From contig CADBPB010000247.1 of assembly GCA_902796525.1 (NCBI GenBank), positions 1 to 6,202 of the forward strand: a stretch of DNA of 6,202 nucleotides, given 5' to 3'. Below are positions 1 through 6,173 of this stretch, in pieces; the first letter of the stretch is position 1, and the number at the start of each line of letters is the position of its first letter. The notes beneath the pieces were generated by a model. The model was not told the origin of the DNA and searched no databases. It saw nothing but the letters and a program-made list of their open reading frames with translations. The DNA comes from an uncultured Erysipelotrichaceae bacterium. Lineage in GTDB: Bacteria > Bacillota_I > Bacilli_A > Erysipelotrichales > Erysipelotrichaceae. Position numbers and translations under genes: made by a program.

Positions 1-213
1 GATCCTTACAATACTTATACGGTACAGGGACTGCCTCCGGGACCGATCTGCAATCCGAATGAGATCGCCCTGAAAGCAGCACTTCATCCGGATACGTCCG
101 ACGGCTATTTCTACTTCTGTGCGAATATGTGCGATGGCGGTACTGCGTTTGCCCGTACGTATGCGGAACACGAATATAATATCCAGCATTATTATCTTGC
201 TTGTGCAGATTAA
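1..213 (+). CDS. mltG: Endolytic murein transglycosylase MltG, C-terminal fragment
   Basis: This is a 5'-truncated frame that is open from base 1 to a TAA at 211-213, leaving 70 codons. MltG is a membrane-anchored lytic transglycosylase that cleaves nascent peptidoglycan strands and is thought to set glycan length. The fragment starts with YNTY and continues GLPPGPICNPNEIALKAAL, which is the hallmark C-terminal stretch of the family (usually GLPPGPI-NPG). It is followed by a YFYF strand and a closing FARTYAEHE segment that corresponds to the usual F-x-T-x-x-EH end. The catalytic glutamate and the N-terminal membrane anchor lie upstream of the window. The family's usual NPG is NPN here, and the tail carries unusually many cysteines and tyrosines. 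The gene is followed by udk with an 18-base gap and no terminator, so the two are probably co-transcribed. Identity rests on a short but characteristic region. Confidence 0.9.
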   Translation, partial: DPYNTYTVQGLPPGPICNPNEIALKAALHPDTSDGYFYFCANMCDGGTAFARTYAEHEYNIQHYYLACAD

Positions 214-218
214 GTGAT

Positions 219-224
219 AAGGAG
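219..224 (+). promoter_or_regulatory. Ribosome binding site that fixes the udk start
   Basis: AAGGAG lies 7 bases before ATG 232. A GTG at 214 is also in frame and directly follows the mltG stop. That GTG would place this Shine-Dalgarno sequence inside the gene and add six residues that uridine kinases do not need, so ATG 232 is preferred. Confidence 0.8.
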
Positions 225-231
225 CTTATCT

Positions 232-867
232 ATGAAACTGGAAAAACCTATCGTCATCGGTATTGCGGGAGGAACCTGTTCCGGCAAATCATCGATCGCC
301 AAGATCCTGGTGGAAGATCTTGACAACGAAACGATCACGATCATCAAGGAAGACGACTACTACAAGGATCAGAGCGATCTTCCTATGGAGGAAAGGGTCA
401 AGACCAACTACGACCATCCGCTGGCTTTTGATTTCGATCTGATGACCCAGCATATCCGCGATCTGATCGACCGCAAAACCATCGAAAAGCCCACCTACGA
501 CTATACCGTCCACAACCGTTCCGATGTGACCGAGATCATTCATCCAAGCGATATCATCGTCATCGAAGGACTGTTTGCGCTTTATAACGAAGAGATCCGC
601 AAACTGGAAGATATCAAGATCTTCGTGGATACGCCAGCCGATGAACGGTTTATACGGCGTCTGAAAAGAGATGTCATCGAACGTGCACGTACGGTCGAAT
701 CGATCACCAGTCAGTATCTGACGACCGTGAAACCGATGCATGACCAGTTCATCGAGCCGACCAAACAGTATGCGGATGTGATCATCCCGCAGGGCATGAC
801 GAATACGGTTGCGATCGATCTTCTGAAAACGAAGATCAATAGCATTATCAAAGAAAAAATGCTATAA
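232..867 (+). CDS. udk: Uridine kinase (uridine/cytidine kinase)
   Basis: Udk phosphorylates uridine and cytidine to UMP and CMP in the cytoplasm and is the main entry step of pyrimidine nucleoside salvage. The product from ATG 232 is 211 residues, the normal length for bacterial Udk. Visible family features, in order, are: P-loop GGTCSGKS at residues 13-20; DDYYKD at 41-46, the usual catalytic-aspartate and substrate region; NYDHPLAFD at 59-67; PTYDYTVHNR at 87-96, which lines the nucleoside pocket; the hydrophobic strand IIVIEGLFAL at 108-117; and the lid arginines RRLKRD...ER at 142-151. The lid motif usually reads ERGR and here reads ERAR, a mild substitution. The stop codon overlaps a promoter -10 element for greA. 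The mltG-udk-greA order matches the Bacillota cluster mltG-yrrM-yrrN-yrrO-udk-greA with the middle genes absent. Assignment is secure; exact nucleoside preference is not readable. Confidence 0.96.
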   Translation: MKLEKPIVIGIAGGTCSGKSSIAKILVEDLDNETITIIKEDDYYKDQSDLPMEERVKTNYDHPLAFDFDLMTQHIRDLIDRKTIEKPTYDYTVHNRSDVTEIIHPSDIIVIEGLFALYNEEIRKLEDIKIFVDTPADERFIRRLKRDVIERARTVESITSQYLTTVKPMHDQFIEPTKQYADVIIPQGMTNTVAIDLLKTKINSIIKEKML

Positions 868-868
868 T
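860..868 (+). promoter_or_regulatory. Extended -10 promoter in front of greA
   Basis: TGCTATAAT is a perfect extended -10 element (TGnTATAAT). The hexamer at 863-868 overlaps the udk stop codon at 865-867. No good -35 hexamer is present 16-18 bases upstream, which is tolerated for extended -10 promoters. A start at about 875 would give a very short leader whose first bases are the greA Shine-Dalgarno TGGAGG (876-881). Recognition by the housekeeping sigma factor is inferred. Confidence 0.6.
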
Positions 869-887
869 TTTTGGCTGGAGGACTATT

Positions 888-1352
888 ATGGAAGATATTT
901 TCTATATGACAGAAGAAGGCTTGAATCAACTCAAGCGTGAATATGATGAACTTGTACATGTGACCCGTGAAGAGGTCAAAGAGGAACTGAAAGCTGCCAG
1001 AGCGCAAGGCGACCTTTCGGAAAACGCCGATTACGATGCCGCCCGCAACAGACAAGGCGAAGTCGAAGCCAGGATCGCCGAACTTGATCACCAGATCAAG
1101 AACGCGCAGATCATTCAGGACAAGAAGAAAGACAATATCGTCAGGATCGGTTCTACCGTTGAGATCAAAGAACTCGATACCAATGATGTCCATACCTACA
1201 GGATCGTCGGTTCTGTCGAAGCCGATCCGTTGAACGGACTGCTGTCGAATGTGACTCCTTTGGCGGAAGCAATCATCGACCACAAGGTAAACGATGTCTG
1301 CGAAGTCAGAGTGGATGTGCCATATCAGGTCAAAATATTAAAAATCAACTAG
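888..1352 (+). CDS. greA: Transcription elongation factor GreA
   Basis: GreA enters the secondary channel of RNA polymerase and stimulates cleavage of backtracked RNA, rescuing arrested complexes. The product is 154 residues against about 158 for typical GreA. Residues 1 to about 75 form the antiparallel coiled coil. At its tip is the signature GDLSENADYDAA (41-52), with acidic residues D42 and E45 that correspond to the metal-coordinating pair of the family. Residues from about 80 to the end form the FKBP-like domain, with IVGSVEADP and the typical closing PYQVKILKI strand. The start is supported by TGGAGG at 876-881, 6 bases before ATG 888; the later Met7 has no comparable site. An extended -10 element lies just upstream and an intrinsic terminator begins 24 bases after the stop, so greA can be expressed on its own or by read-through from udk. 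Confidence 0.97.
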   Translation: MEDIFYMTEEGLNQLKREYDELVHVTREEVKEELKAARAQGDLSENADYDAARNRQGEVEARIAELDHQIKNAQIIQDKKKDNIVRIGSTVEIKELDTNDVHTYRIVGSVEADPLNGLLSNVTPLAEAIIDHKVNDVCEVRVDVPYQVKILKIN

Positions 1353-1375
1353 GAAAATCAACAGTTCAAGTGAAT

Positions 1376-1403
1376 AATGAGTAGGAGAACCTGCTCATTT
1401 TTT
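1376..1403 (+). terminator. Rho-independent terminator after greA
   Basis: The arms 1376-1385 (AATGAGTAGG) and 1390-1399 (CCTGCTCATT) pair over 10 base pairs with a single U-G wobble, closing on a four-base AGAA loop. The right arm runs into six consecutive T (1398-1403). This is a textbook intrinsic terminator for the greA transcript. The T run is immediately followed by the ATG at 1404 of the comEC remnant. Confidence 0.9.
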
Positions 1404-1979
1404 ATGTCTAAAATCATTCTGATCATCGTACTTGCTGTTTCGATCGCTGTCTCTTATCGATACCTGCAGTCCTGCCTGGACCACAGCGGTAATCTGACGA
1501 ATCTGCAGAAGGATTTCAAAATAAGAAACATCATCACCGAAGCCGATGATTTCCGATACAAAGACATCGAGTTTCATTCGCTTCCTACCGGCGAATACGA
1601 CAACGACAATGACAACAGTCTGGTCTATCTTCTGAATGTCAACGGATACAGGATCCTTTTTACCGGCGATATTTCATCAAGTGTCGAGAAACAGCTGATC
1701 CAACGCTATGGTGATTTCGATATCGATATCCCGAAAGTATCCCATCATGGGTCAAAAACAGCCAGCAGCGATTACTTCATTTCGCATATCCGACCGGAAT
1801 ACGCGTTCATCTCCACTTCAGGCATGTATTATCATCCTCATTATCAGGTACTCGAAACCTTGAAACGCTACGGATGCCGCTATTTCGTCACAAAAGAAGC
1901 AGGCACCATCAAAATCTGTTTCACCAGAGTGATAGACTTTATTCAAACGGAGAAAAACGAATTTGTTATAATGAGATAG
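1404..1979 (+). CDS. Truncated ComEC/Rec2-type metallo-beta-lactamase domain protein, probable comEC remnant
   Basis: The 191-residue frame keeps only the C-terminal half of the ComEC MBL-fold domain. Full ComEC is the inner-membrane DNA uptake channel of competence, typically around 700-800 residues. Here residues 4-17 are one hydrophobic segment, then DHSGNL (26-31) resembles the end of the MBL HxHxDH motif. These are followed by NDNSLVYLL (69-77), FTGD (86-89), SHHGSK (113-118) and HPH (144-146), all typical of the ComEC tail. The OB-fold region, the multi-helix competence domain, and the first half of the MBL domain including the paired HxH ligands are missing. An in-frame ATG also exists at 1377, inside the terminator stem. 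Neither start has a well-spaced Shine-Dalgarno; the nearest AGGAG (1383-1387) is 16 bases from ATG 1404 and within the hairpin. The location directly before holA matches the usual comEC-holA order. The reading frame is undamaged after the deletion, but DNA uptake function is very unlikely. I regard it as a decaying gene, with a small membrane-tethered protein as the alternative. Confidence 0.65.
   Translation: MSKIILIIVLAVSIAVSYRYLQSCLDHSGNLTNLQKDFKIRNIITEADDFRYKDIEFHSLPTGEYDNDNDNSLVYLLNVNGYRILFTGDISSSVEKQLIQRYGDFDIDIPKVSHHGSKTASSDYFISHIRPEYAFISTSGMYYHPHYQVLETLKRYGCRYFVTKEAGTIKICFTRVIDFIQTEKNEFVIMR
1964..1972 (+). promoter_or_regulatory. Extended -10 promoter abutting the holA start
   Basis: TGTTATAAT is a perfect extended -10 element with the hexamer at 1967-1972, inside the last codons of the comEC remnant. 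A partial -35 (TTCAAA, 1942-1947) is present but at a long 19-base spacing. The expected start point is about 1978-1980, which is the holA ATG itself, so the RNA would have essentially no leader. Confidence 0.55.
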
Positions 1980-2939
1980 ATGATCAGGATCATTTACGGA
2001 CAGGAAGAATATTTTATCCGAAAAAAGCTCGAAGAGATCAAAACGGATGATATGGAAATCATTCCTTTCGATGGCAACGACAAGGCGTTTTCGATCATGG
2101 AGATGCTGGAAGCATGCGATACAAGTTCTTTGTTCGGAGATAAAACCCTGGTTCTGGTAAAAGATCCTGTTTTCTTACGTAAAAAGAGTTCCGATCAGGA
2201 TACGGAGCTGCTTCAGCGCTTCATCAATGATCCGTCTCAGGACAGCGATCTCGTATTATATACCTATCTGAACAATTTCGATCAGCGACTGAAAGTCTTC
2301 AAGATGTTTGCGAGCAATTCGGAAGTGATCATATGCAACAGCCTGAACCAGCAGTCTTTCAATAATTATGTGCGTTCACGGCTGGCGGAAGAGGGGATCT
2401 CGCTGAAAAATGAAGTCATCGGCCATCTGACGGAACTGTGCAAACGCAATGCGACATTGCTGAATCAGAACCTGGAAGTATTGAAACTGTATCCCGACAC
2501 TATCGATACCGAAACGATCGACCGATTGTGCAGCCAGAACGATGAAAACGATGCTTTCGATCTGATCAACGCCCTGGTTGACAAAAATGTCCCGAAAGCG
2601 ATATTGAATGCCAGACGGATGGCTGCAAGCAACGATTCCGTATTGGGCATCCTTTCGCTGTTAAGCAACCAGCTTCGTTTCCTGTATCATGTCGCATATC
2701 TTCGTTCCATCGGCACCTCGAAGCAGGAGATCCTCGATATCACCAAGGCATCGGAAAACCGGATGTATCATGTCTATAAGACGCTGGATCGTCTGACGAT
2801 GGAACAGATCATGAAACTCCTGCATGATCTGTCGGATCTTGATATCAAATGCAAGACCGATAGCTCATTGAACGATTTTTCCCGTTTGGAACTGCTGATT
2901 CTCAGTTTGGCAGACAGAGGCAATTATGAAGGCAATTAA
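1980..2939 (+). CDS. holA: DNA polymerase III subunit delta
   Basis: HolA is the clamp-loader subunit that opens the beta sliding clamp within the delta, delta' and tau/gamma complex. The product is 319 residues, slightly shorter than the 340-350 usual in Escherichia coli and Bacillus. The N-terminal AAA+-like domain opens with IRIIYGQEEYFI (2-13). It has the highly recognisable SLFGDKTLVLVKD (50-62), the delta-family beta strand region used for clamp contact. A helical lid region follows around 140-200. From about 205 to the end is the all-helical collar domain, with SNQLRFLY and a closing LELLILSL helix. As usual for delta there is no P-loop. The ATG directly follows the comEC-remnant TAG in the same frame, and no Shine-Dalgarno lies within 5-12 bases. 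Initiation may therefore be leaderless from the adjacent promoter or by re-initiation. The end overlaps the next gene by 14 bases. holA after comEC is conserved order in Bacillota. Confidence 0.93.
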   Translation: MIRIIYGQEEYFIRKKLEEIKTDDMEIIPFDGNDKAFSIMEMLEACDTSSLFGDKTLVLVKDPVFLRKKSSDQDTELLQRFINDPSQDSDLVLYTYLNNFDQRLKVFKMFASNSEVIICNSLNQQSFNNYVRSRLAEEGISLKNEVIGHLTELCKRNATLLNQNLEVLKLYPDTIDTETIDRLCSQNDENDAFDLINALVDKNVPKAILNARRMAASNDSVLGILSLLSNQLRFLYHVAYLRSIGTSKQEILDITKASENRMYHVYKTLDRLTMEQIMKLLHDLSDLDIKCKTDSSLNDFSRLELLILSLADRGNYEGN

Positions 2940-4095
2940 ACAGCTGTATCGCATCGGCTACGGTCCATCGAGTTCGCACACGATCGGTCCGTACCGTATC
3001 GCCCAATACTATAAAAAAGAATTTCCGGAATGCGACCGTTACCAGGTCCTCTTAGGAGGATCTCTGGCTTTGACTGCAAAAGGGCATGGAACCATGGATA
3101 TCATCAGAAGAGTTTTGGAATGCGAAGATGTATCTTTCAGTTTCGTGAATGATTCCTCGCAAAACAATATGGATATTACAGGTTTCAAGGGGACGAAACA
3201 GGAAATGACCTGGCATGGGCTTTCGCTGGGCGGAGGTGCCATCCATATCGCCGAATATGATGTCGGCGATGACAAAGAGATCTATGCAGAGAATTCATTC
3301 GACGAAATCAAACGATATCTGCAGGAACATGATACCGATCTTCTGACTTATATCTACAGTCATGAACCTGATCTGAAAAGCCATCTTTATGAATGTCTTG
3401 ACGTCATGTATCGGACCGTAGAGAACGGTTTACGAAAAGAAGGCTTGCTGAATGAGAGCCTGAAATACTATCGTATCGCGAAAAAACTGAACGAAAGCGC
3501 AAAAGACAGAGACGACAGGCTTGTCGCATATTCCTATGCGGCCTGCGAAGAGAATGCTTCCGGCGGTCTGATGTGCACGGCGCCTACTTTGGGATCCTGC
3601 GGCATTCTCATTTCGCTTATGTATTACCTTCATAAAGATGAAAACATACCTGAGGAACATTTGTGCGATATGCTGGCGATCGCCGGATTATTCGGAAACT
3701 GCATCAAGCAGAACGCGACGATTGCCGGATCGATCGGCGGATGTCAGGCGGAAGTCGGAACGGCTTGCGCCATGGCTGCAGCTGCCATCGCGTTCCACAG
3801 CAAAGCCAGTCTCCGGACCATCGAATATGCAGCGGAGATGGGCATCGAGCACTGTCTGGGTCTGACTTGCGATCCTGTTCTGGGCTATGTGATCATCCCA
3901 TGCATCGAACGTAATGCCATGTATATTTTAAGAGCATTAGATTGCGCGAATCTGGCTCTTAAATTCAAAAATATCAAAGAAAACGTGATCAGTTTCGATT
4001 CCGTCGTCAAAGTCATGAACTATACCGGCAACAAGCTGGCGGTCGAACTGAAAGAGACGTCGCTTGGCGGTCTGTCTCTGGAGTATCATAAATGA
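2926..4095 (+). CDS. L-serine dehydratase (ammonia-lyase), iron-sulfur dependent, single chain
   Basis: The enzyme deaminates L-serine to pyruvate and ammonia using a [4Fe-4S] cluster. The 389 residues fuse the beta and alpha parts that are separate SdaAB and SdaAA in Bacillus. The N-terminal beta part starts with GPSSSHTIGPYRIA (13-26), the family signature. The alpha part begins near residue 190 and has SGGLMCTAPTLGSCGI (212-227), then GGCQAEVG (C273), LTCDPV (C315) and PCIERNA (C326). The 42- and 11-residue spacings of these cysteines equal those of the cluster ligands that I recall for the Legionella enzyme (343, 385, 396). It is about 65 residues shorter than E. coli SdaA and lacks both an ACT domain and a C-terminal cysteine. 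AGAGG at 2916-2920 precedes ATG 2926. The gene overlaps holA by 14 bases and the U32 gene by an ATGA, so translation of all three is probably coupled. SdaA-type function is secure; in vivo role is inferred. Confidence 0.93.
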   Translation: MKAIKQLYRIGYGPSSSHTIGPYRIAQYYKKEFPECDRYQVLLGGSLALTAKGHGTMDIIRRVLECEDVSFSFVNDSSQNNMDITGFKGTKQEMTWHGLSLGGGAIHIAEYDVGDDKEIYAENSFDEIKRYLQEHDTDLLTYIYSHEPDLKSHLYECLDVMYRTVENGLRKEGLLNESLKYYRIAKKLNESAKDRDDRLVAYSYAACEENASGGLMCTAPTLGSCGILISLMYYLHKDENIPEEHLCDMLAIAGLFGNCIKQNATIAGSIGGCQAEVGTACAMAAAAIAFHSKASLRTIEYAAEMGIEHCLGLTCDPVLGYVIIPCIERNAMYILRALDCANLALKFKNIKENVISFDSVVKVMNYTGNKLAVELKETSLGGLSLEYHK

Positions 4096-6152
4096 AAAAA
4101 ATAGAACTGCTTGCTCCGGCAGGGGATTTCGATTGCCTGAAAGCGGCTGTCAGCAATGGCGCGGATGCGGTCTATCTGGGAGGAAAGAACTTTTCGGCGA
4201 GAGCGTTCGCCCAGAATTTCGATCAGGAAGAACTGCTTAGAGCCATCGAATATGCGCATCTGAGAAACGTCAGGATCTTCGTAACCCTGAATACGCTGCT
4301 GAATGAATTCGAGCTGGAAAACGCCTTGAAAATGGCCGATTTTTATTATCGTTCGCATGTCGATGCCTTGCTGATCCAGGATCTTGGCCTTTATTACATT
4401 CTCAAGCAACGCTATCCTGACTTCGAACTGCATTGTTCGACCCAGATGCATGTCCATAACGTCCAAGGCGTGATCAATGCCAAAAAGCTCGGTTTCAAAC
4501 GGGTCGTCCTGGCCAGAGAATCGGATCTCGAGCTGATCAGAGAATGCTGCAAGCAGGGCATCGAAATCGAAGTCTTCGTTCATGGAGCGATCTGCGTTTC
4601 CTATTCCGGACAGTGTCTGATGTCCGCGCATACCAAAGGCCGTTCCGCCAACAAAGGCGCCTGTGCGCAATGCTGCCGGCTGAAGTACCATCTCTTCGAC
4701 GAAAACAATAAACGCATCCCTCTGGATACGGAATATCCTTTATCGCCAAAAGACATGATGCTGATCGATGACATTCCCGATCTGATCGATGCGGGCGTCA
4801 GTTCCCTGAAGATCGAAGGACGCATGAAATCCAGCGCTTATGTGGGCTATGTCACATCTTTGTATCGCAAAGCGATCGATTCATATTATAACGGCGTAAA
4901 GTATCAGATCTCCGAGAGGGAACGGAACGAACTGAAAGTGCTGTTCAACCGCAATTTTACGAATGACCTGCTGCGAGGCGGAAACGGTCTGTTCGGCCAG
5001 AAGACCCCGAATCATCTGGGAATCAGGATCGGGGAGGTCGTCAGCCACCGCAACGGTCTGACTTATATCCATCTGAATGACACGCTGTCCCAGTTCGATG
5101 GCATCCGCATTGGGGAATTCGGCTGCATCGTAAACATGTTATATAAGAATGAACTGCTTGTCAGCGAAGGGAAAGCTGGGGAGATCGTGGCGATCCGTAC
5201 GGACGAACCCTTAAAAGGCGAAGTATACAAGACATACGATCATATTCTGGAAGAAACGATCGATCAGAGACCGGAAAAGAGGCTTCCTTTGGATCTCTCT
5301 GTCACGATCCGGCCCGATTCCGCCGTTTCTGTCGGTCTTTCCTGTCTGAATGACAGTTATACGTATCTCAGCGACAAAATCGCCCAGAAGGCTTTAAAAA
5401 CGCCTCTAAGCGAAGAAAATATCAGAAAACAGTTCTCGCGACTGAATGAAACCCCATATTTTCTATCCGATCTGAAGATTGAAACAGAAAACGCCTTTCT
5501 ATCGATCGGCGATCTCAATGAGATACGTCGTCAAAGCATACAGGCATTCAATGAATACCGACTTTCTCTTTTCCAAAAAGATCCGGACTATCCTGAGATC
5601 ACTTACCAGGAACCGGCTGAGGAAGAGAAAGCTCCGGATATGATCAAGAACGAAGACGATATCATGACGGGGCAAACGCATTACGTACTGGAACCGATCG
5701 TCAATCCGGAAAGCCGTTATTCCGACAGCAAATATCAGGTCATCAGCGAGATAGGGGGACTGCTGCTCCCGTCCGGACACAAGATCGCCTATTACAGCCT
5801 TAACTGCTGCAATTCCTACTGCTACGAGTTTATCAAGAGGCTCGGTTTCGAACATATCCTCTTATCGACCGAATTGAACGACGAACAGATCCTGGCGCTG
5901 ATCGCAGGCTATGAAGAACGGAATAAGAAGGAGATCCATCCATATGTTTTCGCAAAAGGAAGCATTCCTCTAATGAACATCCATACGGATCCTCTCAAAG
6001 ATAAACTAACGGATCACCATAAATATCATCTTTCCGACGGCCAGAACAGCTATGAGATCCGTTACCACGGCAGCATTCTGGAACTGAAAAAAGAGATCGT
6101 GCAGTCACATGAGAAAATAAAAAAGAAATGTTCCTTCTTTATAAGCGATTGA
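4092..6152 (+). CDS. Peptidase U32 family protein with DUF3656, RlhA-like RNA hydroxylase
   Basis: U32 proteins were first named as collagenase-like peptidases, but the well-studied bacterial members RlhA and TrhP hydroxylate RNA (23S rRNA C2501 and tRNA U34) with an iron-sulfur cluster. The 686-residue product begins with IELLAPAGDFDCLKAAV and GADAVYLGG (to residue 31). It carries the U32 signature EVFVHGAICVSYSGQCLMS at 160-178, followed by KGACAQCCR. This gives the four conserved cysteines C168, C175, C191 and C195, plus an extra C194 where most members have proline. A DUF3656-like region lies at about 380-492 and ends in the characteristic LNEIRRQSIQAF. This two-domain layout favours RlhA over TrhP. 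After an acidic linker (505-525), residues 535-686 resemble the additional C-terminal domain of long Bacillota U32 proteins but have lost its cysteines. GGAG at 4080-4083 supports ATG 4092, which overlaps the dehydratase stop by 4 bases. The exact RNA target is not determinable here. Confidence 0.88.
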   Translation: MKKIELLAPAGDFDCLKAAVSNGADAVYLGGKNFSARAFAQNFDQEELLRAIEYAHLRNVRIFVTLNTLLNEFELENALKMADFYYRSHVDALLIQDLGLYYILKQRYPDFELHCSTQMHVHNVQGVINAKKLGFKRVVLARESDLELIRECCKQGIEIEVFVHGAICVSYSGQCLMSAHTKGRSANKGACAQCCRLKYHLFDENNKRIPLDTEYPLSPKDMMLIDDIPDLIDAGVSSLKIEGRMKSSAYVGYVTSLYRKAIDSYYNGVKYQISERERNELKVLFNRNFTNDLLRGGNGLFGQKTPNHLGIRIGEVVSHRNGLTYIHLNDTLSQFDGIRIGEFGCIVNMLYKNELLVSEGKAGEIVAIRTDEPLKGEVYKTYDHILEETIDQRPEKRLPLDLSVTIRPDSAVSVGLSCLNDSYTYLSDKIAQKALKTPLSEENIRKQFSRLNETPYFLSDLKIETENAFLSIGDLNEIRRQSIQAFNEYRLSLFQKDPDYPEITYQEPAEEEKAPDMIKNEDDIMTGQTHYVLEPIVNPESRYSDSKYQVISEIGGLLLPSGHKIAYYSLNCCNSYCYEFIKRLGFEHILLSTELNDEQILALIAGYEERNKKEIHPYVFAKGSIPLMNIHTDPLKDKLTDHHKYHLSDGQNSYEIRYHGSILELKKEIVQSHEKIKKKCSFFISD

Positions 6153-6173
6153 TAATAAATGGCCGAGAGAATT

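Noticed and set aside
175..180. TATAAT inside the end of mltG as a udk promoter
   Set aside because: There is no upstream TG and no -35 at workable spacing, and it encodes part of the conserved EHEYN region of MltG.
214..231. GTG at 214 as the udk start
   Set aside because: It would place the AAGGAG inside the gene and abut the mltG stop with no ribosome site of its own; ATG 232 gives normal length and spacing.
289..1283. Two long open frames on the minus strand (289-741 and 711-1283) across udk and greA
   Set aside because: They lie fully opposite well-identified genes, show no recognisable domain or start signal, and are explained by the codon pattern of the + strand genes.
1423..1494. 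A shifted frame over the comEC remnant start reading SLIDTC, similar to the LIDTG motif of MBL proteins, suggesting a frameshift
   Set aside because: The flanking residues in that frame do not resemble ComEC and there is a stop just upstream (1420). The in-frame hydrophobic segment is a better explanation, so chance is likely.
4086..4691. A 201-codon minus-strand frame opposite the start of the U32 gene
   Set aside because: It mirrors strongly conserved U32 codons, has no family features, and would be a single reverse gene in an all-plus operon.
6122..6140. AAAGAA/TTCTTT inverted repeat near the end of the U32 gene as a terminator
   Set aside because: It has only six pairs with a single G-C, a seven-base loop, lies inside the coding sequence and has no U tract, so it would not terminate.
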